A DNA stretch of 10,012 nucleotides, from assembly GCA_022600215.1 (NCBI GenBank), contig JAHZKV010000063.1, positions 1 to 10,012 on the forward strand, in the 5' to 3' direction. The translations under genes were made by a program, and so were the position numbers. Shown here in pieces: positions 6,966 through 10,012 of this stretch (positions are counted from its first letter, which is position 1; every line of letters begins with the position of its first letter). A model generated the notes under the pieces. That model did no database searches. It saw nothing but the letters and a program-made list of their open reading frames with translations, and was not told where the DNA came from. This DNA comes from a bacterium (GTDB lineage Bacteria > Chlamydiota > Chlamydiia > Chlamydiales > 2-12-FULL-49-11).

Positions 6966-6994
6966 TTGCAGACTCTCAATAAACCTTAAAGTCT

Positions 6995-7023
6995 ATCATA
7001 CCAAACAAAATCGAAACTATCAA
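6995..7023 (-). promoter_or_regulatory. Promoter for the phosphodiesterase/zinc-ribbon pair, extended -10
   Basis: On the minus strand TTGATA (7023-7018), 17 bases, and TATGAT (7000-6995) form a near-consensus sigma-70-type promoter, and TGG just before the -10 makes it an extended -10. Transcription would start near 6988, about 23 bases before the ATG at 6965. A weak GAGAG ribosome site lies at 6977-6973, seven bases before that ATG. Confidence 0.6.
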
Positions 7024-7052
7024 CAAGCACAAAATAATTGTATTTTTTACAT

Positions 7053-7080
7053 AAAAAAGCCTACTACAAAAGTAGTAGAC
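7053..7080 (-). terminator. Rho-independent terminator of the small exported protein gene
   Basis: A nine-base-pair stem (7059-7067 pairing with 7072-7080, one G-U pair) closes a four-base loop of T on the minus strand. It is followed on that strand by six T residues (7058-7053). It lies 26 bases past the stop codon and before the phosphodiesterase promoter, separating the two minus-strand units. There is no comparable T run on the plus strand. Confidence 0.8.
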
Positions 7081-7093
7081 TTTAGCAATTAGA

Positions 7094-7123
7094 GCTACCT
7101 ATCTTCTAAAATACATAGGTAGC
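7094..7123 (-). other. Perfect inverted repeat spanning the stop codon
   Basis: Nine bases (7094-7102) are the exact inverse complement of 7115-7123, with a 12-base loop that contains the stop codon at 7106-7108. No T run follows, so it is not itself a typical terminator. In the transcript it would fold just before the true terminator hairpin, giving two consecutive stems at the mRNA 3' end. Confidence 0.6.
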
Positions 7124-7603
7124 AGAGATACAGTCCAAACCAGCTTCTACCCTTGTCATAGAATTATTTTCATGATTGAGTTCTAAGCCAAATGTAAACA
7201 AAGGCAATCCTAAACGTGATTTTTTGAACATTGGCGCAAATCCTGATCGATGATCCTTACTACCTGAATAATCATAACCAATTAAACCAACACGGGAAAA
7301 AAACTTTATTGAATTTTCTTCAGGTGACCAGTAATGCAAACCAGAAAGACCTATTGCAACTCCATCAAGAGGGTTTAAAGCAGTAGATACATCTACAGAA
7401 TATCTTTGAAAAATAGGAATATTTAAATATTTAGTTTCCGCTCCGAGTCTTAAGCCTTGACCTTTACCTAGAACCATACCTCCTACATAAAAATGGGGCG
7501 AATTTGGCTTTTCTACCTCATTTTCCACCACTGATGCTGGTAAATCTGATGCAAATAAACAAGAAGAAATAGTAATAAATGTTAATAAAAATAATTTTTT
7601 CAT
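7106..7603 (-). CDS. Small exported protein, possible outer-membrane-associated; function unknown
   Basis: I do not recognise this 165-residue protein. It starts with Lys-Lys and a hydrophobic stretch (LFLLTFITISS), ending either at a signal peptidase I site after Ala18 (LFA) or at a weak lipobox-like ISSC with Cys15. The mature part is rich in Gly and aromatic residues, has alternating hydrophobic stretches such as HFYVGGMVLG and FFSRVGLIGYDY, no transmembrane helix, and ends in Phe (ATYVF). That pattern suggests a beta-rich envelope protein, with the C-terminal Phe recalling outer-membrane barrel signals, but it is short for a full barrel. GAGGG lies four bases before the ATG. It has its own promoter and terminator, so it is monocistronic, divergent from lpdA. 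Its coding sequence looks more AT-rich than its neighbours by eye. Confidence 0.78.
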   Translation of the reverse strand: MKKLFLLTFITISSCLFASDLPASVVENEVEKPNSPHFYVGGMVLGKGQGLRLGAETKYLNIPIFQRYSVDVSTALNPLDGVAIGLSGLHYWSPEENSIKFFSRVGLIGYDYSGSKDHRSGFAPMFKKSRLGLPLFTFGLELNHENNSMTRVEAGLDCISATYVF

Positions 7604-7645
7604 AATTCCCTCATAATTAAAAAGACTATATTAAAGAAGTCTGCT

Positions 7646-7673
7646 TTTATAGGCAATACTTTTCGATTTTCAA
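7646..7673 (-). promoter_or_regulatory. Promoter of the small exported protein gene
   Basis: On the minus strand TTGAAA (7673-7668), 16 bases, and TATAAA (7651-7646) give a good sigma-70-like promoter. The predicted start near 7639 leaves about 36 bases of leader before ATG 7603. Its -35 occupies nearly the same bases as the -35 of lpdA on the other strand. A second minus-strand TATAGT at 7630-7625 lacks a good -35. Confidence 0.5.
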
Positions 7674-7695
7674 ACAACCATTCTTTTGGTATAGT
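7667..7695 (+). promoter_or_regulatory. Promoter of lpdA-lipA with extended -10, start codon eight bases downstream
   Basis: TTTTCA (7667-7672), 17 bases, and TATAGT (7690-7695) preceded by TGG form an extended -10 promoter. Only eight bases separate the -10 from the lpdA ATG at 7704, so the transcript would begin at or within a base or two of the start codon. No Shine-Dalgarno sequence is present there. Confidence 0.6.
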
Positions 7696-7703
7696 ACTAA
7701 AAT

Positions 7704-9089
7704 ATGGATTATGAATTAGTCGTTATCGGGGGTGGCCCTGGTGGATATGTTGCTGCCATTAAAGCTGCGCACCTTGGTTTGAAAGTTGCCATTATTGACA
7801 AAGATAAGATGGGTGGTACTTGCTTATTGCGCGGGTGTATTCCCACCAAGACCCTCCTCTCCCATGCTTCGGTAGTAAAGACGGTCAAGCATGCAGAAAG
7901 TTTTGGCGTGCACATCGATGGCTTTTCTTTTGATTACAGCAAGATGAAAGAGAAGAAAGATAGCGTGGTAAATGAGCTCTCAGCAGGTGTAGAGACACTA
8001 CTAAAAGCTGCAGGAGTAGACTCTTTTTCAGGTATTGCAAGTTTTGTAGACAAAAACACGATCAAGATCAAGGGGAAAGAGACTAAAAAAATCACCACAG
8101 AAAAGGTGATCATTGCCACCGGATCCATTCCAGCCACTCTTCCTTTTGTACAAGTTGATGGAAAAATGGTCCATGACTCCACCACCATCTTAGAAATTAC
8201 CAAAGTACCAAAGCATTTAATTGTCATTGGAGGTGGATATATTGGCTGCGAATTTGCCTCGCTCTTCAAAGAGCTCGGCGCTAAAGTCACCATCATAGAG
8301 ATGTTTGATAAATTAGTCCTCACCCAAGGGAAAAAGATAGCAAATACTCTCACCACAAAGTTTGCAGAGCGAGGGATAGAGCTCGTTCTAGGGAAAGGGG
8401 TAGAAAAAGTAGAGGTAGATGGAGATAAAGTACATGTTGCTCTTGCAGATAAAAGTGCACTTACTGCAGATTCCCTTTTAGTTTCTACTGGGCGCAAGCC
8501 ATTCACTGATCGTTTGCATCTAGATGCAATAGGACTTGGAACCAATCAAAAAGGATTTATAGAAGTAGATGACTTTCTAGAAACATCCATTCCAGGAGTA
8601 TATGCAATTGGAGATGTAACGGGAAAATCAATGCTGGCTCATACTGCCTCCTACCAAGGGGTAGTAGCGGCAGAAAATATTGCTGGGCATGAAAAAGCTG
8701 CAGACTACAGCTGCATCCCTGCAGTGATCTTCACCGATCCAGAGATAGCACAGGTAGGGCATACCTTAGAAAGTGCAAAAGAGGAAGGGATAGATGCAGA
8801 AAGCAGCACCTTCCCATTCGCTGCCCTTGGAAAAGCCAAAGCCATGCAAAAAGAAGATGGCTTTGTAGAGATTATCTTCGGAAAAAAACATCATGAAGTG
8901 CTTGGTGGAATAGCCGTAGGATATGGTGCCTCCATTTTAATTGGAGAAATTGCCCTCGCACAAAAACAAGAACTTACCCTGGAGTCTATTGCAGAGACAA
9001 TCCATGCTCATCCAACCATGGCAGAGAGCTGGGCAGAAGCCGCAGAGCTGGGCATGGGACAGCCTATACATTTACCAAGAAAAAAGTAA
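7704..9089 (+). CDS. lpdA: Dihydrolipoyl dehydrogenase (E3)
   Basis: This flavoprotein reoxidises dihydrolipoyl groups on the E2 of pyruvate and 2-oxoglutarate dehydrogenase (and the glycine cleavage H protein where present), passing electrons to NAD. At 461 residues it is full length. The FAD site GGGPGG is at 9-14, and the redox disulfide is Cys40-X4-Cys45 in GGTCLLRGCIPTK. The second ATG motif is IIATGS (135-140), the NAD site GGGYIG is at 175-180, and the second FAD segment is YAIGDVTG near 300. The catalytic pair His436 and Glu441 lies in HPTMAE. The usual Asn after the first disulfide Cys-Leu is Leu here. The ATG at 7704 gives the N-terminus expected for the family. The stop TAA overlaps the lipA ATG by one base, so the two genes form an operon supplying E3 and its cofactor pathway. 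Confidence 0.97.
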   Translation: MDYELVVIGGGPGGYVAAIKAAHLGLKVAIIDKDKMGGTCLLRGCIPTKTLLSHASVVKTVKHAESFGVHIDGFSFDYSKMKEKKDSVVNELSAGVETLLKAAGVDSFSGIASFVDKNTIKIKGKETKKITTEKVIIATGSIPATLPFVQVDGKMVHDSTTILEITKVPKHLIVIGGGYIGCEFASLFKELGAKVTIIEMFDKLVLTQGKKIANTLTTKFAERGIELVLGKGVEKVEVDGDKVHVALADKSALTADSLLVSTGRKPFTDRLHLDAIGLGTNQKGFIEVDDFLETSIPGVYAIGDVTGKSMLAHTASYQGVVAAENIAGHEKAADYSCIPAVIFTDPEIAQVGHTLESAKEEGIDAESSTFPFAALGKAKAMQKEDGFVEIIFGKKHHEVLGGIAVGYGASILIGEIALAQKQELTLESIAETIHAHPTMAESWAEAAELGMGQPIHLPRKK

Positions 9090-9988
9090 TGGAAAACGAT
9101 CACCCTCTTAAAGTACTCAAAGAAAAGGCGCCACTCCCCTCCTGGCTACATCGCAAGCTTCCCAGTCAAAAAGAGTATAGCATCACCGATAACTTGATCA
9201 ATGAGAAGATGCTCGCAACCGTTTGTGAAGAGGCTAAGTGTCCCAACCGTTTTGAGTGTTATAGCAAAAAAACTGCTACCTTCCTCCTCCTAGGAAAAAT
9301 ATGCACCAGAGCATGCGGTTTTTGTGAAATAGGCTATTCTAAAAATCCTCCAGCACTTGATGCAAAGGAAGGAAAAAAAGTAGCAGAATCCGTTGTCACC
9401 CTCGGGCTTAATCATGTGGTGCTTACCCAAGTTGCAAGAGATGACCTCCTCGATGGAGGGGCGGGCGCAATTGCAAATACCATAAGAGAGATTCGTAAGG
9501 CGCGTCCATCCTGCACCATCGAAGTGCTCACCTCAGACTACCATGGAAATAGGGAAGCACTTGATATAGTTCTAGCTGAAAAACCAGAGATTTTTAACTA
9601 CAATATCGAAACAGTGCGAAGGCTTACCCCAAAAGTTCGGCATAAAGCAACCTACGATCGTACCCTCTCCATCTTAGCACATGCAAAAAAAACGCTCCCA
9701 GAAAGCTTTATCAAGTCAGGCCTAATGCTCGGCCTCGGAGAAGAGGACTATGAAATAGAAGAAGCATTAAAGGATCTTCTTAACACCGGTGTCCATATTG
9801 TCACCATGGGCCAATACATGCAGCCTTCTAAGAAAAAACTTCGCGTCAAAGAATATATTCATCCAGAGGCATTCCAAAAGTGGAAAATCCGCGGTGAAGA
9901 TCTAGGCATACCATTTGTTCATGCAGGGCCTTATGTGCGCTCTAGCTATAACGCCCAAGAAGTGTTTGAAAGATTAAGGCAGCTTTGA
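9089..9988 (+). CDS. lipA: Lipoyl synthase (radical SAM)
   Basis: LipA inserts two sulfur atoms into protein-bound octanoyl groups, making the lipoyl cofactor used by 2-oxo-acid dehydrogenases and other lipoylated proteins. It needs two iron-sulfur clusters. The auxiliary cluster ligands are Cys46, Cys51 and Cys57 (C-X4-C-X5-C), plus the C-terminal RSSY motif at 284-287. The radical SAM ligands are Cys72, Cys76 and Cys79 (CTRACGFC). RDDLLDGGA, LTSDY and the SGLMLGLGE and GQYMQPS segments follow in family order. At 299 residues it is slightly shorter than E. coli LipA (321), mostly at the N-terminus. All ligand positions are present, so it should be active. It begins in the TAATG overlap with lpdA and depends on that promoter and on coupled translation. 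Confidence 0.97.
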   Translation: MENDHPLKVLKEKAPLPSWLHRKLPSQKEYSITDNLINEKMLATVCEEAKCPNRFECYSKKTATFLLLGKICTRACGFCEIGYSKNPPALDAKEGKKVAESVVTLGLNHVVLTQVARDDLLDGGAGAIANTIREIRKARPSCTIEVLTSDYHGNREALDIVLAEKPEIFNYNIETVRRLTPKVRHKATYDRTLSILAHAKKTLPESFIKSGLMLGLGEEDYEIEEALKDLLNTGVHIVTMGQYMQPSKKKLRVKEYIHPEAFQKWKIRGEDLGIPFVHAGPYVRSSYNAQEVFERLRQL

Positions 9989-9994
9989 TAAAAT
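9966..9994 (+). promoter_or_regulatory. Promoter at the 3' end of lipA for the next gene
   Basis: TTGAAA (9966-9971), 17 bases, and TAAAAT (9989-9994) preceded by TGA form an extended -10 promoter, each hexamer five of six to consensus. The -35 lies inside lipA and the -10 just past its stop. An ATG follows only six bases after the -10. Confidence 0.5.
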
Positions 9995-10000
9995 ATATCC

Positions 10001-10012
10001 ATGCACGATCAA
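10001..10012 (+). CDS. Possible start of the next gene (four codons only, cut by window end)
   Basis: An ATG 12 bases after the lipA stop opens a frame reading Met-His-Asp-Gln to the window edge. There is no ribosome site, but a good promoter ends six bases upstream, so a leaderless start is plausible. In Chlamydia the type III secretion gene sctJ follows lipA as I remember it, but four residues are too few to identify this one. Confidence 0.3.

Noticed and set aside
7934..8545. Long open frame (203 codons) on the minus strand inside lpdA
   Set aside because: It is antisense to a confident gene with all LpdA motifs, the translation is Ser/Pro/Thr-rich without domain features, and no ribosome site or promoter was seen. 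It is a shadow frame.
1..10012. CRISPR array, insertion sequence, tRNA or rRNA gene
   Set aside because: No regularly spaced repeats, transposase-like protein, terminal inverted repeats or tRNA-like folds were seen. The only repeats are the short hexamer run and the hairpins listed.

Overview
This window looks like the chromosome of a member of the Chlamydiota, most likely an environmental chlamydia rather than Chlamydia itself. The proteins read like chlamydial orthologues: the phosphatidylserine decarboxylase N-terminus and its FGGS cleavage site, the SecA with a greatly enlarged preprotein-binding region and no C-terminal zinc tail, and the LpdA. The gene neighbourhoods also fit. As I remember it, Chlamydia has nth, psd and secA close together, and lpdA directly followed by lipA. 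Both groupings appear here. The lineage call is inference from remembered sequences; no search was run.

Layout. Positions 1-5764 form a plus-strand block: the 3' part of nth (endonuclease III), psd (phosphatidylserine decarboxylase), two tandem divergent PAP2-family membrane phosphatase paralogues, and secA. The two PAP2 genes overlap each other and psd by a few bases, so psd, PAP2-A and PAP2-B look translationally coupled. secA has its own promoter overlapping the end of PAP2-B. PAP2-A, PAP2-B and secA all appear to start with TTG. Positions 5786-6965 are a minus-strand pair converging on secA: a cytoplasmic glycerophosphodiester phosphodiesterase-like gene and an overlapping small zinc-ribbon/two-TM protein gene. 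A minus-strand gene for a small exported protein, possibly outer-membrane associated, follows at 7106-7603 with a clear intrinsic terminator. It is divergent from the lpdA-lipA operon at 7704-9988. The first 12 bases of what may be the next gene lie at 10001-10012.

How the genes fit together. Psd, the PAP2 pair and the phosphodiesterase share a phospholipid theme: making phosphatidylethanolamine, removing lipid phosphates, and recycling lipid head groups. SecA drives export of the proteins here that carry signal peptides (the PAP2 pair and the 165-residue protein). LpdA is the E3 component of 2-oxo-acid dehydrogenases, and LipA makes the lipoyl cofactor those complexes need.

Most of the window is ordinary core genome, and I see no convincing undescribed multi-gene system, mobile element, CRISPR array or RNA gene. 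The points most worth a second look are the PAP2 pair, whose members have each lost a different catalytic residue; the divergent promoters that share a -35 hexamer between the small exported protein gene and lpdA; and promoters placed so close to the lpdA start and the window-end ATG that the transcripts may be leaderless.
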